Shown: positions 20,597-28,592, counted from the first letter of the stretch. The stretch is 64,000 bases of DNA from Streptomyces cellostaticus (GCF_001513965.1 NZ_KQ948029.1:134148-198147); one strand, 5' to 3'. Numbers and translations are program-made. The notes: generated by a model not told the origin, from the letters alone.

Positions 20597-20630
20597 GCCG
20601 CCTCGGCGAACCACATGCCGCCGAGGCGGC
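20597..20630. terminator. Bidirectional hairpin terminator
   Basis: A perfect 12-bp stem (arms 20597-20608 and 20619-20630, GCCGCCTCGGCG on the left) with a 10-nt loop lies between the convergent permease and RibD-like genes. There is no clear U-tract, as is common in actinomycetes. Confidence 0.7.
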
Positions 20631-20712
20631 ACTGCGACTTCGAGTCCGTCGGCGAGGTGACCGAGCGGGTCGTGCGTCACCGCGCGGATATTCGCCCGCT
20701 CCGCTTCGTCGG

Positions 20713-21276
20713 CTAGCGCGCCACGCGGTAGCGGAGGTAGACGACTCCCGAGCTGAAGGTGCGGGTCTCGACGAGTTCGAGATCCACCCGGCGCTCGCGC
20801 CGGGGAAAGAACGGAATGCCACCGCCGACCAGCACCGGGTAGACCCTGGCCCGGTACTCGTCGATCAGGCCCGACGCGGCGGCCTCGGCGGCGAGAGTCG
20901 CGCCGCCGATCGCGATGCCGCCCTCCCCCGGCTCGGCTCGCAACCGCTCGATCTCCTTCGCCAGGCCGCCGGAGGCCAGGCGGGCATTGCCCCGCACCGC
21001 CGACAGCGTGGTGGAGAACACCACCTTCGGGAGCCGCTTCCAGATCGCGGCAAACTCGAGCATGGAGTCGTCGAGCGATGGATCCTGGTCGGTGGTCTCC
21101 CAGTACAGCATCGTCTCGTACAGCCGTCGTCCCAACAGGTGGACGCCGAGCGCTCGTACCTCGTCGGTGGCAAAGCGAAAGACCTCCTCGTCGGGCGCCG
21201 TCCAGTCGAAGTCGCCGTCCGGCCCGACGATGTAGCCGTCAAGTGAGACGCCCATCGAATAGGTCACGCTGCGCAT
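20713..21276 (-). CDS. Dihydrofolate reductase / RibD C-terminal family protein
   Basis: A 187-residue NADPH-dependent reductase-fold protein. The N-terminus MRSVTYSMGVSLDGYIVGPDG is characteristic of the RibD_C/YyaP-like family, and LLGRRLYETMLYW is the usual following motif. I placed the start at the ATG at 21276, which has GAGAGGA about 9 nt upstream; longer in-frame starts add a 49-residue non-homologous leader. Substrates of these proteins are mostly unknown. It converges on the export operon and shows no obvious link to the peptide pathway. Confidence 0.85.
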   Translation of the reverse strand: MRSVTYSMGVSLDGYIVGPDGDFDWTAPDEEVFRFATDEVRALGVHLLGRRLYETMLYWETTDQDPSLDDSMLEFAAIWKRLPKVVFSTTLSAVRGNARLASGGLAKEIERLRAEPGEGGIAIGGATLAAEAAASGLIDEYRARVYPVLVGGGIPFFPRRERRVDLELVETRTFSSGVVYLRYRVAR

Positions 21277-21566
21277 CAGAAGTCCTCTCGGTAACGGGTT
21301 CGACAGTACGACCGCAGTGATCAGGAGCGTCCTGACCTGCGGCGGAGCGAGGCGGGCCACTCGGCGAAGCCTGAGCCCATGGCCGACACTCCGCCCCACA
21401 TTGACGAAACGTAACCACGCCAAAGCACAGAGTCACCATTGATCGGGTAGTGACAAAAGCCGCAAATATCAGTGAATGCTTTGCTCTGGTCGGACATTCG
21501 GTCATCGTCGTGGGGACCCGTCGTTGCCATTTCGACATGGCCAGCAACGCCAGGAGCAAGTACAGA

Positions 21567-22310
21567 ATGCCGAACCCGAAGTCCGTCCGCCTGCTGCGCC
21601 GTGCGGCTCTCGGCTGCACGGTGGCCGTCTCGTTCGCCCTGGCCGGCATCGGTACGAGCGCAAGCGCCGCATCCGACGTCAGCGCAAAGGCCGCTCCTGC
21701 CCACTCCCCAAGCGCTTCGATCGCCTACAAAGCGGCGACGGGCGGCCGGACCGTGGCACTCACCTTCGACGACGGCCCAGGGCCGGCCACCGGTCAGATC
21801 CTGGACTTGCTCGCGCAGTACCACGCCCAGGCGACCTTCTGCCAGATCGGCAAACAGGCCGCCGCCAACCCTGCCCTGGTCAAGCGCATCATTGCCGACG
21901 GCCACCGGCTGTGCGACCACACCGTGGACCACCCCCAGCCGATGCACACCCTCCCGCACGATCAGCAGGTCCACGAGATCACCGCAGCCAAGGACATGAT
22001 CAGCAAGGCTGGTGGGCCAGACACTCGGATCACGTGGTTCCGTGCCCCCGGCGGCGACTTCAGCCCCGAAAACCGCCAGATAGCCGTGCAAGCCGGTCTG
22101 CGCCCGCTGGGCTGGACCGTCGACACCCGCGACTGGACGCACCCCGGCGCCGCCTCGATCCTTGCCACCGCGAAACGGGAACTGCGTCCCGGCGGCATCA
22201 TCCTCATGCATGACGGCGGCGGCGATCGCAGCCAGACCGTGGCAGCCCTGCGCAAGCTGCTCCCCTGGCTGACCGAGCAGGGCTACAGGTTCAGCCTTCC
22301 CACAAGCTGA
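21567..22310 (+). CDS. Secreted polysaccharide deacetylase (NodB family)
   Basis: A 247-residue protein. It starts with a Sec signal peptide: basic MPNPKSVRLLRR, a hydrophobic stretch and an SASA cleavage region near residue 33. The NodB catalytic motifs follow in order: TFDDGP (metal and base Asp), HTVDH (metal His pair), RAPGG, DTRDW and ILMHDGG. It should remove N- or O-acetyl groups from cell-wall or extracellular polysaccharide. ATG 21567 has AGGAG about 10 nt upstream; a longer frame to 21450 lacks a ribosome site and would bury the signal peptide. The 290 bp upstream, shared with the divergent RibD-like gene, holds no other gene that I can see. Probably unrelated to the antibiotic pathway. 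Confidence 0.9.
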   Translation: MPNPKSVRLLRRAALGCTVAVSFALAGIGTSASAASDVSAKAAPAHSPSASIAYKAATGGRTVALTFDDGPGPATGQILDLLAQYHAQATFCQIGKQAAANPALVKRIIADGHRLCDHTVDHPQPMHTLPHDQQVHEITAAKDMISKAGGPDTRITWFRAPGGDFSPENRQIAVQAGLRPLGWTVDTRDWTHPGAASILATAKRELRPGGIILMHDGGGDRSQTVAALRKLLPWLTEQGYRFSLPTS

Positions 22311-22396
22311 CGCGGCGGGACGCTTTCGCCTGACGTCACCTTAAGGCGTGCGTGTACGCGTCGCGGGGGTGCCCCTCGACCCGAGACCGGTCCTGG

Positions 22397-23458
22397 TCAC
22401 GAGAGTGGTCCCAGGATCTCCTGGGACTCGATGAGTCCCTGCTCGCTGGGGGCCTCACCGTCGCCGAAGACGCGTGCGGCCTGCCGGGCCCGGAATGCGA
22501 GGTGTGCTTCGGCGGGCTTGGCGTAGCCGTGGCGGGCGCGGGCTTCTGCGGGGGTCAGTACTTCCTCCTTACGGGGAGGAATGCCGAGCTTGACCGGCGC
22601 AATCACCGCGACCGTGGAGGGCGAGATCCTGCCCAGCAGGCGCAGTTCGACCTCGGGGTTGAGGTGGGCGAGCGCGAAGGCCGTCTTCATGACGGGCACG
22701 ATGAGCAGGTCGAGGAGGCGTGACTGCCGGATCCCTGCCATGTCGCGCATCCAGCGCGGCATGGTGGCGATCGTGGCGATCCGCTGTGCCTTCGCGACAG
22801 CCAGACTCGCCGGCTTCGCCCAGCGCGGCGTCGGCGGCAGGACGAGCTCGCTCCTGAGCAGGTGGTTCATGGCCTGCCGGGCGATCGGGCTGGCGGCCAG
22901 CTGCGGGCGCATCCGTTCGAAGTACGCCCGGACGCCTTCACGGCTGCGGGGTATGTCGTCGGGGGAGCACGTCTGCAGTTCCGCGGCGAGCGCGCATGCC
23001 TCCCAGTACTCCTTCTCCTCCTGCGCGGAGAGCTTCCCGGGCCCGTACTTCTCGTATGCGTAGAGGATCGAGTGCCAGCCGGTGAGCTGGATCCACAGCT
23101 GCGAGGCGGGGTCGTTGGCATCGTAGGTCCCGCCGCCGTAGGGTAGCCGGCCGATCGCCTTGGAATGGACCTTGACCAGGACGTCCGCGGCCTTGCACAC
23201 CTCCCGCGAACCGGCGAAGGCCACCATCGCGAAGTACCTCAGGGTCCGGTCGTAGCGAGTGCGGGAGCGCTGGTAGATGCCCTGGGTCGCGTGGACGGCG
23301 GCCACCAGCGGCGGGTCGAGTTCCTCCACCACCACGGCTCGTTGGAAACCCACCGTCGGCGCCGTCGGATAGCTCCAGACCTTCCACACCACCGAGCCCG
23401 GACCGAAGAAGCCGTAGTCCTCGTGCGGTTCGATCTCACCGCGCTTCAGCTTCGCCAT
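22397..23458 (-). CDS. MpaB-family oxygenase (DUF2236)
   Basis: A 353-residue protein of the MpaB/latex-clearing-protein related family, predicted to be a haem-dependent oxygenase. Recognisable parts are the N-terminal YGFFGPGSVVWKVWSYPTAP, the histidine-containing VAAVHATQGIYQRSRTRYDRT and the central WIQLTGWHSILYAYEKYG. It has no signal peptide. It is divergently transcribed from a TetR gene, with two TetR-type operator palindromes in the 91-bp gap, so it is very likely the target of that repressor. Its substrate cannot be told from the sequence. Confidence 0.85.
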   Translation of the reverse strand: MAKLKRGEIEPHEDYGFFGPGSVVWKVWSYPTAPTVGFQRAVVVEELDPPLVAAVHATQGIYQRSRTRYDRTLRYFAMVAFAGSREVCKAADVLVKVHSKAIGRLPYGGGTYDANDPASQLWIQLTGWHSILYAYEKYGPGKLSAQEEKEYWEACALAAELQTCSPDDIPRSREGVRAYFERMRPQLAASPIARQAMNHLLRSELVLPPTPRWAKPASLAVAKAQRIATIATMPRWMRDMAGIRQSRLLDLLIVPVMKTAFALAHLNPEVELRLLGRISPSTVAVIAPVKLGIPPRKEEVLTPAEARARHGYAKPAEAHLAFRARQAARVFGDGEAPSEQGLIESQEILGPLS

Positions 23459-23499
23459 GGAGCCGCTCCTCGTGCGTCCGCGGCGTACGCCGCCCTCAA

Positions 23500-23540
23500 T
23501 TACGACACTGCTGTCTTAAATTAAGACACGCATGTCGTAA
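23500..23540. promoter_or_regulatory. Two adjacent TetR-type operator palindromes
   Basis: Two 20-bp dyads lie side by side: 23500-23519 (TTACGACA-4 nt-TGTCTTAA) and 23521-23540 (TTAAGACA-4 nt-TGTCGTAA). Together they form one larger inverted repeat about base 23520. They fill the centre of the gap between the divergent MpaB-like and TetR genes, ending 10 bp before the TetR start, and stand out as AT-rich. This predicts autoregulation plus control of the oxygenase gene. Confidence 0.8.
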
Positions 23541-23549
23541 ACTGCCAAG

Positions 23550-24236
23550 GTGTCTGCGTCCCCCTCTTCGTCCGCCTCGTCCTCCGCCTCTTCGGAAGAC
23601 CGGCCACGCAAGCGGCGCCCCTACGCCCCGCGCGTCCCGATCGAGCAACGCCGCGAGCAGCTGCTCGACGCCGCCCTCGCCGTGATCGTGAACGAGGGCT
23701 ACGACCGGGTCTCCATCGATGCCATCGCGAAGAGGGCCGAGGTCGCACGGTCGGTGGTCTACGGCGCCTACGAGAATCTCGACGCCCTGCTGAGCGCCCT
23801 GCTCGACCGGCAGCAGGCACGCGCCTTCGAACGGCTTCTCCAGACGATTCCCGACCTGCACGGCCCGCGCGACCCGGCCGCGTTCGTCTCCGAGGCGGTG
23901 CGCAGGATGTCCGCGATGCTCCGCGAGGACCCGGACACGTGGCGGCTGATCCTGCTGCCCCCGGGCAACATGCCCACGGTCGTCCGCGACCGCATCGAGG
24001 CGGACAGGGAACGGTTCCGGCTCCGGGTCGAAGCATGGATCTCCCTCGCCCTGGCCGACCGGAGCGGCCCGACGCCCGGCCCGCAGCTCGATGCGCAAGT
24101 CCTCGCCCACGCGCTCGTCGCCTGCGCGGAACACTTCGGCCGCCTCGCGCTCACCGATCCCGGCAGGTTCGACCCATCGCGCCTGATCGGCCAGCTACAG
24201 GTGATCCTCGGCGCCGTCTTGCCGCGGATGCGTTGA
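23550..24236 (+). CDS. TetR-family transcriptional regulator
   Basis: A 228-residue protein with an N-terminal Ser/Arg-rich tail. The TetR helix-turn-helix is at residues 30-75 (RREQLLDAALAVIVNEGYD, then IDAIAKRAEVARSVVYGAYEN). A helical ligand-binding domain follows. GTG 23550 is 10 bp from the palindromic operator pair it shares with the divergent MpaB-type oxygenase gene, so a repressor role for that gene and for itself is likely. Its effector is unknown. Two strong hairpins follow the gene. Confidence 0.9.
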   Translation: MSASPSSSASSSASSEDRPRKRRPYAPRVPIEQRREQLLDAALAVIVNEGYDRVSIDAIAKRAEVARSVVYGAYENLDALLSALLDRQQARAFERLLQTIPDLHGPRDPAAFVSEAVRRMSAMLREDPDTWRLILLPPGNMPTVVRDRIEADRERFRLRVEAWISLALADRSGPTPGPQLDAQVLAHALVACAEHFGRLALTDPGRFDPSRLIGQLQVILGAVLPRMR

Positions 24237-24280
24237 CGGCAGCCGGGCGCGGCTTCCCGGCAGCGGCTTCGGTCCTGCCG

Positions 24281-24311
24281 CAACGGCGGCCCGTCGAGTG
24301 GGCCGCCGTTG
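24281..24311. terminator. Hairpin terminator 1 between convergent genes
   Basis: A perfect 12-bp stem (CAACGGCGGCCC at 24281-24292 and its complement at 24300-24311) with a 7-nt loop, downstream of the TetR gene. Confidence 0.8.
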
Positions 24312-24340
24312 GTGTGCGGCTGGTCGGTTCTTGTCGTGCA

Positions 24341-24379
24341 GGCGGCCGTCAAGACCACAACCAGGTCTTGACGGCCGCC
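24341..24379. terminator. Hairpin terminator 2 between convergent genes
   Basis: A perfect 16-bp stem (GGCGGCCGTCAAGACC at 24341-24356 and its complement at 24364-24379) with loop ACAACCA. It lies 60 bp after the 3' end of the minus-strand monooxygenase gene and serves that gene, and probably both convergent genes. Confidence 0.85.
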
Positions 24380-24438
24380 GTCACGCGAGCCCCGGATTGA
24401 CCAACCGGTCCCGTGGACCGGTCACTTGGGGCGGCGTC

Positions 24439-25956
24439 TCACCCCCGCGGGGCCGGACCGCACCAGGTGGCGAGGGCGGTTCGGAGCGCGGAGGTGTCGG
24501 GCGTGCCGTCGGTGGCGGCCGCCCAGGCGACATGGCCGTCGGGGCGGATGAGGAGCGCGGCGGGAGCGGGGATCTCGCCGAGGGCCGGGACGAGCCAGTG
24601 GTCGTCCTCGCTCTGCGCCTCTACGAGGCCGACGCGATCGGCCCAGCCCGCGACGGCGGCCGCCACCTCGGTGCTGTCGCGCAGGTTGAGCAGTACGGGG
24701 CGGCCGGCGTGCAGCAGCTCGTAGACGCGGGTGGCGCCGTCAGCCGTCTTGAGGTCGGCGTCGGGGACCCGGCGGCCCGCCAGCGGGTGGCTGCCGTCCA
24801 CCGGGTACCGGATGTCCAGTGCGGTGAGCATGCCGCGCAGATACCGGTTGACGTCGTCGAACACCATGAGGGAGCTGAACACGTCGCGCAGCGCGTCCGT
24901 CTGGGGGCCGGGGCGGACCAGGGCCGACTGCGCCCGGGTGTTGTGCAGAACGCGCTCCGCGACGGGGTGGCGCTCGGCGTGGTAGCTGTCCAGCAGGCTC
25001 TCCGGCGCCTGGCCGCGCACCACCGAGGCGAGCTTCCAGCCGAGGTTGACCGCGTCCTGCACCCCCATGTTCAGCCCTTGCCCGCCGGCCGGGAAGTGGA
25101 TGTGCGCCGCGTCGCCCGCGAGCAGCACCCGGCCCTGCCGGTACCGGGCGGCCTGCCGTGCGGCGTCGTTGAACCGGGAGACCCACCGGGGGTTGCGCAT
25201 GCCGAAGTCGGTGCCCGCGACCCTGACCAGGGACTCCCTCAGCCGCTCGAACGTCGGGGTTTCGTCGCGGTCCGCGACGCGGTCGAACTCGGATGTGATC
25301 ACCCGGTGCCAGCCCGGCTCGAAGGCGATCGCCGAGTAGTCGCCGCCCGGAGTACGCCGCACCCAGACGTAGTCCTCGGGCAGATCGGGGAGTTCGACGT
25401 CGCCGATCAGCGCGGTCATCGTCGCCTCGGTGCCGGGGAAGTCGATGCCCGACAGCTTGCGCACCGTGCTGCGCCCGCCGTCGCAGCCCACGAGGTAGCG
25501 GGCGCGCAGCGTCGCAGGCGTCGCCTCCTCGGTACGCAGCTCGACCGTCACGCCGGACCCGTCCTGGCGGATCCCGCTCACCTCGGACGACCTGCGCACC
25601 CGCACGCCGAGCTCGGCGGCCCACTCCTCCAGCAGCCGCTCGATGTCGGACTGCAGGATCATCAGCGGGTAAGGGTGCCTGGACTCGAACTCGTCGAATT
25701 CCAGATAGAGGCCGGAGAAGTGGCCCACCGGCTGCAGTTCGCCGATCGCCAGGAAGCGATCCAGGATTCCGCGCTGGTCGAGCACCTCCAGGGTGCGGGA
25801 GTGCATCCCGCCGGCCCGCGACTCGCCCGTGCGCTCCGCGAGCCGCTCGACCACGACCACGTCGACGCCCGCCAGCCGCAGCTCGCAGGCGAGCATCAGG
25901 CCCGTCGGCCCGGCGCCCGCGATCACCACGTCCGCGTCCATGCCGGTGTGTCCCAC
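24439..25956 (-). CDS. FAD-dependent aromatic-hydroxylase-type monooxygenase
   Basis: A 505-residue class A flavoprotein monooxygenase (PheA/TfdB, RdmE or Rox-like). It has GAGPTG (residues 14-19, FAD binding), the DG motif region LVGCDGGRSTVRK and the GD motif LLAGDAAHIHFPAGGQGLNMG. A C-terminal thioredoxin-like domain is typical. I chose GTG 25956 because AGGGGG lies 6 nt upstream; ATG 25941, just ahead of the FAD motif, is the alternative. Its promoter carries the same 29-bp block as the C-A-PCP NRPS gene at 47.2 kb, so it is probably a tailoring enzyme of the pathway. A plausible step is oxidation of the polyketide, for example at C2, where this compound family carries a hydroxyl. Antibiotic-inactivating monooxygenases also belong to this family. 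Confidence 0.88.
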   Translation of the reverse strand: MGHTGMDADVVIAGAGPTGLMLACELRLAGVDVVVVERLAERTGESRAGGMHSRTLEVLDQRGILDRFLAIGELQPVGHFSGLYLEFDEFESRHPYPLMILQSDIERLLEEWAAELGVRVRRSSEVSGIRQDGSGVTVELRTEEATPATLRARYLVGCDGGRSTVRKLSGIDFPGTEATMTALIGDVELPDLPEDYVWVRRTPGGDYSAIAFEPGWHRVITSEFDRVADRDETPTFERLRESLVRVAGTDFGMRNPRWVSRFNDAARQAARYRQGRVLLAGDAAHIHFPAGGQGLNMGVQDAVNLGWKLASVVRGQAPESLLDSYHAERHPVAERVLHNTRAQSALVRPGPQTDALRDVFSSLMVFDDVNRYLRGMLTALDIRYPVDGSHPLAGRRVPDADLKTADGATRVYELLHAGRPVLLNLRDSTEVAAAVAGWADRVGLVEAQSEDDHWLVPALGEIPAPAALLIRPDGHVAWAAATDGTPDTSALRTALATWCGPAPRG

Positions 25957-26001
25957 GTCGTTCCCCCTCACTCCACTGGTCTCCAACGTCGTCAGACCAC
26001 C

Positions 26002-26030
26002 TGTCCCGCCGGCGGGACGCTCCTACGGGG
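26002..26030 (-). promoter_or_regulatory. Shared promoter/operator block, copy 1 (monooxygenase gene)
   Basis: Read on the minus strand towards the monooxygenase gene this is CCCCGTAGGA, two bases, then the palindrome GTCCCGCCGGCGGGACA. It matches 27 of 29 bases of the block at 47067-47095, in the same orientation to the gene it precedes and 46 bp from the start codon. Confidence 0.8.
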
Positions 26031-26169
26031 AGCGGATGTTCCGAGGGCGTCAGCATGCAGGCCCGCCGGGCCGCTCTCAACCCCACCGGCCGGCGAGCAC
26101 CGCACACCACCAACACGGTGTGAACGGACGCGAATTCACGCGACACTCCATTCGGCCATTCAAAGAATT

Positions 26170-26187
26170 TGTCTCGCCGGCGGGACA
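26170..26187. promoter_or_regulatory. Shared operator palindrome, copy 3 (PCP-P450-TE operon)
   Basis: TGTCTCGCCGGCGGGACA differs at one base from the perfect 18-bp palindrome at 47078-47095. It lies 105 bp upstream of the free PCP gene, without the neighbouring CCCCGTAGGA element. The 336-bp gap 25957-26292 thus holds two operator copies and no gene. Confidence 0.7.
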
Positions 26188-26292
26188 GCGTAAGTGGCCC
26201 CCAGTGGTCGTAAAGGCGGTGACGGTCCGAAGACAGGGCCGGAAACGACGCGAGCGGGCATTCCCGGTCGGCGGAGGAAGGAAAGACTGGCA

Positions 26293-26559
26293 ATGGAATC
26301 GTCGCAAGCCGCGCCTTCGAGCGCGCCGGTGTCGCTGGTACAGGAAATTGCGGAGCTGTGGGGGGAACACCTCAACGGCCGCGAGGTCGGGGCGGATGAC
26401 GACTTCTTCGCGCTCGGCGGCAATTCGCTGACCGGAATCAAGATCATCGACCGGGTGTCGCAGGACTACGGCGTCCGGCTGTCCGTGCGCGACTTCTACC
26501 TGGCGCAGACCCCCGCCCGGGTCGCCGAGCTGATCGAGCAGGGGAGGGCGGCGGCGTGA
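26293..26559 (+). CDS. Free-standing peptidyl carrier protein
   Basis: An 88-residue discrete carrier protein with DDFFALGGNSLTGIKI; the phosphopantetheine site is Ser45. ATG 26293 follows a strong GGAGGAAGG ribosome site; a longer frame to 26194 has none. It overlaps the P450 gene by GTGA. Free PCPs next to P450s in NRPS clusters usually hold an amino acid for beta-hydroxylation, as in polyoxypeptin-type clusters where 3-hydroxyleucine is made off-line. No free-standing A domain for it lies in the window, so its loading enzyme must be elsewhere or be borrowed. Confidence 0.92.
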   Translation: MESSQAAPSSAPVSLVQEIAELWGEHLNGREVGADDDFFALGGNSLTGIKIIDRVSQDYGVRLSVRDFYLAQTPARVAELIEQGRAAA

Positions 26560-27806
26560 GGTTGACGCCTGGTCCCGGGCGCGACATCGACCTCGACAGC
26601 GTCGACCTGTTCGACCTGGACCTCTACACATCGGGCGACCCGCACCCGATCTGGGACGTGATGCGGGTCAAGGCGCCCCTGCACCACCAAGTCCTGCCGG
26701 ACGGCCGGGAGTTCTGGTCGGTGACCCGCTACGAGGACGTCTGCCGCGTGCTCGGCGACCACCGGGAGTTCACCTCGGAGCGCGGCACGGTGGTCACCCA
26801 CCTCGGGCAGGACGACGTCGCGGCGGGCAAGCTGCTGACGTCCACCGACCCGCCGCGGCACACCGAGGTCCGCAGGCCGATCGGCGCCAAGCTCACCGCG
26901 CGGGCGGTGAAGTCCTGGGAGGACCGCATCCGGCGGTCGATCGTGCGCTTCCTCGAACCGGCGCTCGACGGTGACACCTTCGACCTGGCCGAGCGGGCGC
27001 TGCTCCTCCCGGCCATCGTCACGGGCCCGCTGCTGGGGATCCCGGAGAAGGACTGGGAAGAACTCGTCCAGCTGACCGCGATGGTGACGGCTCCCTCGGA
27101 CCCGCACTTCCAGCACGGCAGCGAAGCCGCGACGCTGGCCATCTCCCACCACGAGCTCGTCACCTACGTCACCGAGTGGGTCAGGCGGCGGCGGGCGGCC
27201 GGAGGTGAGGACGACAGCCTGCTCGACCACCTCATGAGCGTCCGCGCGGGAGACGCGCCGCTGACCGACGAGGAGATCGCCCTCGACGGCTACAGCATTC
27301 TCCTGGGCGCCAACGTGACGACGCCGCACACCGTCTCGGGCACGGTGCACGCGCTCATCGAGCGGCCCGAGCAGTTCGAGAAGGCGCAGGCCGACCTGTC
27401 GCTGGTCCCGAACCTGGTCGAGGAAGGGCTGCGCTGGACGTCGGCCGCGTGCAACTTCATGCGGTACGCGGTGGACGACGTGCAGATCGGCGGGGGCACG
27501 ATCCCGGCCGGTGGCGCGGTCGTGGCGTGGATCGGGTCGGCCAACCGGGACGAGTCCCAGTTCCCCGATCCGCACACCTTCGACATCACGCGCAGCGGTG
27601 CGAAGCGCCAGGTCGCGTTCGGGTTCGGGCCGCACTTCTGCATCGGGGCACCGCTGGCCCGGATGACGCTGCGCATCTTCTTCGAGGAACTGCTCCAGCG
27701 GTTCGGACCGATCGAGCTCGCCGGCGAACCGCAGCACCTGCGGTCGTACTTCATCGCCGGGATGACCCACCTCCCCATCGTCGCCCAGAAACGACAGACG
27801 CCATGA
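26556..27806 (+). CDS. Cytochrome P450, probable aminoacyl-PCP beta-hydroxylase
   Basis: A 416-residue P450. The haem ligand is Cys362 in FGFGPHFCIGAPLAR, and the ExxR motif is E290-G-L-R293. The I helix reads GANVTTPHT (residues 251-259), with Val254 where most P450s have the acidic residue before Thr. GTG 26556 overlaps the PCP stop, and the stop overlaps the next start. This gene order suggests that the enzyme hydroxylates an amino acid tethered to the adjacent free PCP. In the family suggested by the rest of the cluster the expected product is 3-hydroxyleucine, whose hydroxyl closes the macrolactone. The substrate is inferred, not shown. Confidence 0.93.
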   Translation: MRLTPGPGRDIDLDSVDLFDLDLYTSGDPHPIWDVMRVKAPLHHQVLPDGREFWSVTRYEDVCRVLGDHREFTSERGTVVTHLGQDDVAAGKLLTSTDPPRHTEVRRPIGAKLTARAVKSWEDRIRRSIVRFLEPALDGDTFDLAERALLLPAIVTGPLLGIPEKDWEELVQLTAMVTAPSDPHFQHGSEAATLAISHHELVTYVTEWVRRRRAAGGEDDSLLDHLMSVRAGDAPLTDEEIALDGYSILLGANVTTPHTVSGTVHALIERPEQFEKAQADLSLVPNLVEEGLRWTSAACNFMRYAVDDVQIGGGTIPAGGAVVAWIGSANRDESQFPDPHTFDITRSGAKRQVAFGFGPHFCIGAPLARMTLRIFFEELLQRFGPIELAGEPQHLRSYFIAGMTHLPIVAQKRQTP

Positions 27807-28540
27807 CATCCGGCTCCACCACCGCCACCTCGCCGTGGTTCGTCCGGCCGCAGTCCACCGGGCACCCCGCCCGGATCTTCTGCTTCCCCTTCTCCGGGTC
27901 CGGGGCGTCGGCCTTCAGCGCCTGGCCGGCCGCGATCGACGACGCCGAGGTCTGCCCGGTGCAGTTCCCCGGCCGCGAGAACCGGCTGGCCCATCCCCAC
28001 TACGGCACCTACGAGAACCTTGCCGCCGCCCTGGTCGAACCACTGGTGCCGCTGCTCGACCGGCCGTATGCGTTCTTCGGGCACTGCGCGGGCGCGCTGC
28101 CCGCGTACGAGACCGTGGTCCGGCTCGCCGCACTCGGCCTGCCCGGGCCGGGCTGCCTCTTCGTGTCGGGCCAGCCGGCCCCGCACGACGCCTCGCGCGA
28201 CCGGATGCTCACCATGACCGAGCCCGAACTGCGCGCCGAGCTGGAGTCGTTCATCCGCAGCCGCGGGATCGAGCCGCGGCCCGACATGATCGACATGGGC
28301 CTGGCCGTGCTGCTCCGCGATCACGCCGCCGCGGGCGCGTACCGGCGCGAGGAGCCGGTCGCGGTGCCCTGCCCCATCGTCGTACTGCACTGGCGGGACG
28401 ACCCCGACGTGAGCCTCGACGAGCTTCAGGGGTGGCGTCAGTACTCGGATTCGGTCGAATTCCGGGTGGTCGACGGCGGCCACTACGACTTCATGGATGC
28501 GCCGGAGGAACTGCGGAAGCTGTTGACCTGTTGGCGGTGA
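27803..28540 (+). CDS. Thioesterase-fold protein with Cys nucleophile, candidate aminoacyl shuttle
   Basis: A 245-residue alpha/beta-hydrolase related to type II thioesterases (CFPFSGSGASAF, QFPGRENR). The nucleophile elbow reads GHCAGA, so Cys95 replaces the usual Ser. The catalytic His is His227 in GGHYDF. Cys in this position is known from SyrC and CmaE, carrier-to-carrier aminoacyl transferases that move a tailored amino acid from a free carrier to another one. It overlaps the P450 gene by ATGA and is co-translated with the free PCP. I infer that it moves the hydroxylated amino acid from that PCP to the PCP of the C-A*-PCP protein, whose own A domain looks dead. Plain editing hydrolysis is the alternative. 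Confidence 0.88.
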   Translation: MTSGSTTATSPWFVRPQSTGHPARIFCFPFSGSGASAFSAWPAAIDDAEVCPVQFPGRENRLAHPHYGTYENLAAALVEPLVPLLDRPYAFFGHCAGALPAYETVVRLAALGLPGPGCLFVSGQPAPHDASRDRMLTMTEPELRAELESFIRSRGIEPRPDMIDMGLAVLLRDHAAAGAYRREEPVAVPCPIVVLHWRDDPDVSLDELQGWRQYSDSVEFRVVDGGHYDFMDAPEELRKLLTCWR

Positions 28541-28592
28541 AAGCAGTGCAGCCCGTAAGAGCCGTACGCCGAGGGAACCGGAAGGGGTTCGT

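Noticed and set aside
21567..22310. The polysaccharide deacetylase as a tailoring enzyme of the peptide
   Set aside because: It has a signal peptide and complete NodB motifs, so it acts outside the cell on polysaccharide, and it lacks the shared operator.
24298..26193. A 631-codon plus-strand frame across the monooxygenase gene
   Set aside because: It is antisense to a clear FAD monooxygenase, has no domain, and overlaps the two terminator hairpins.
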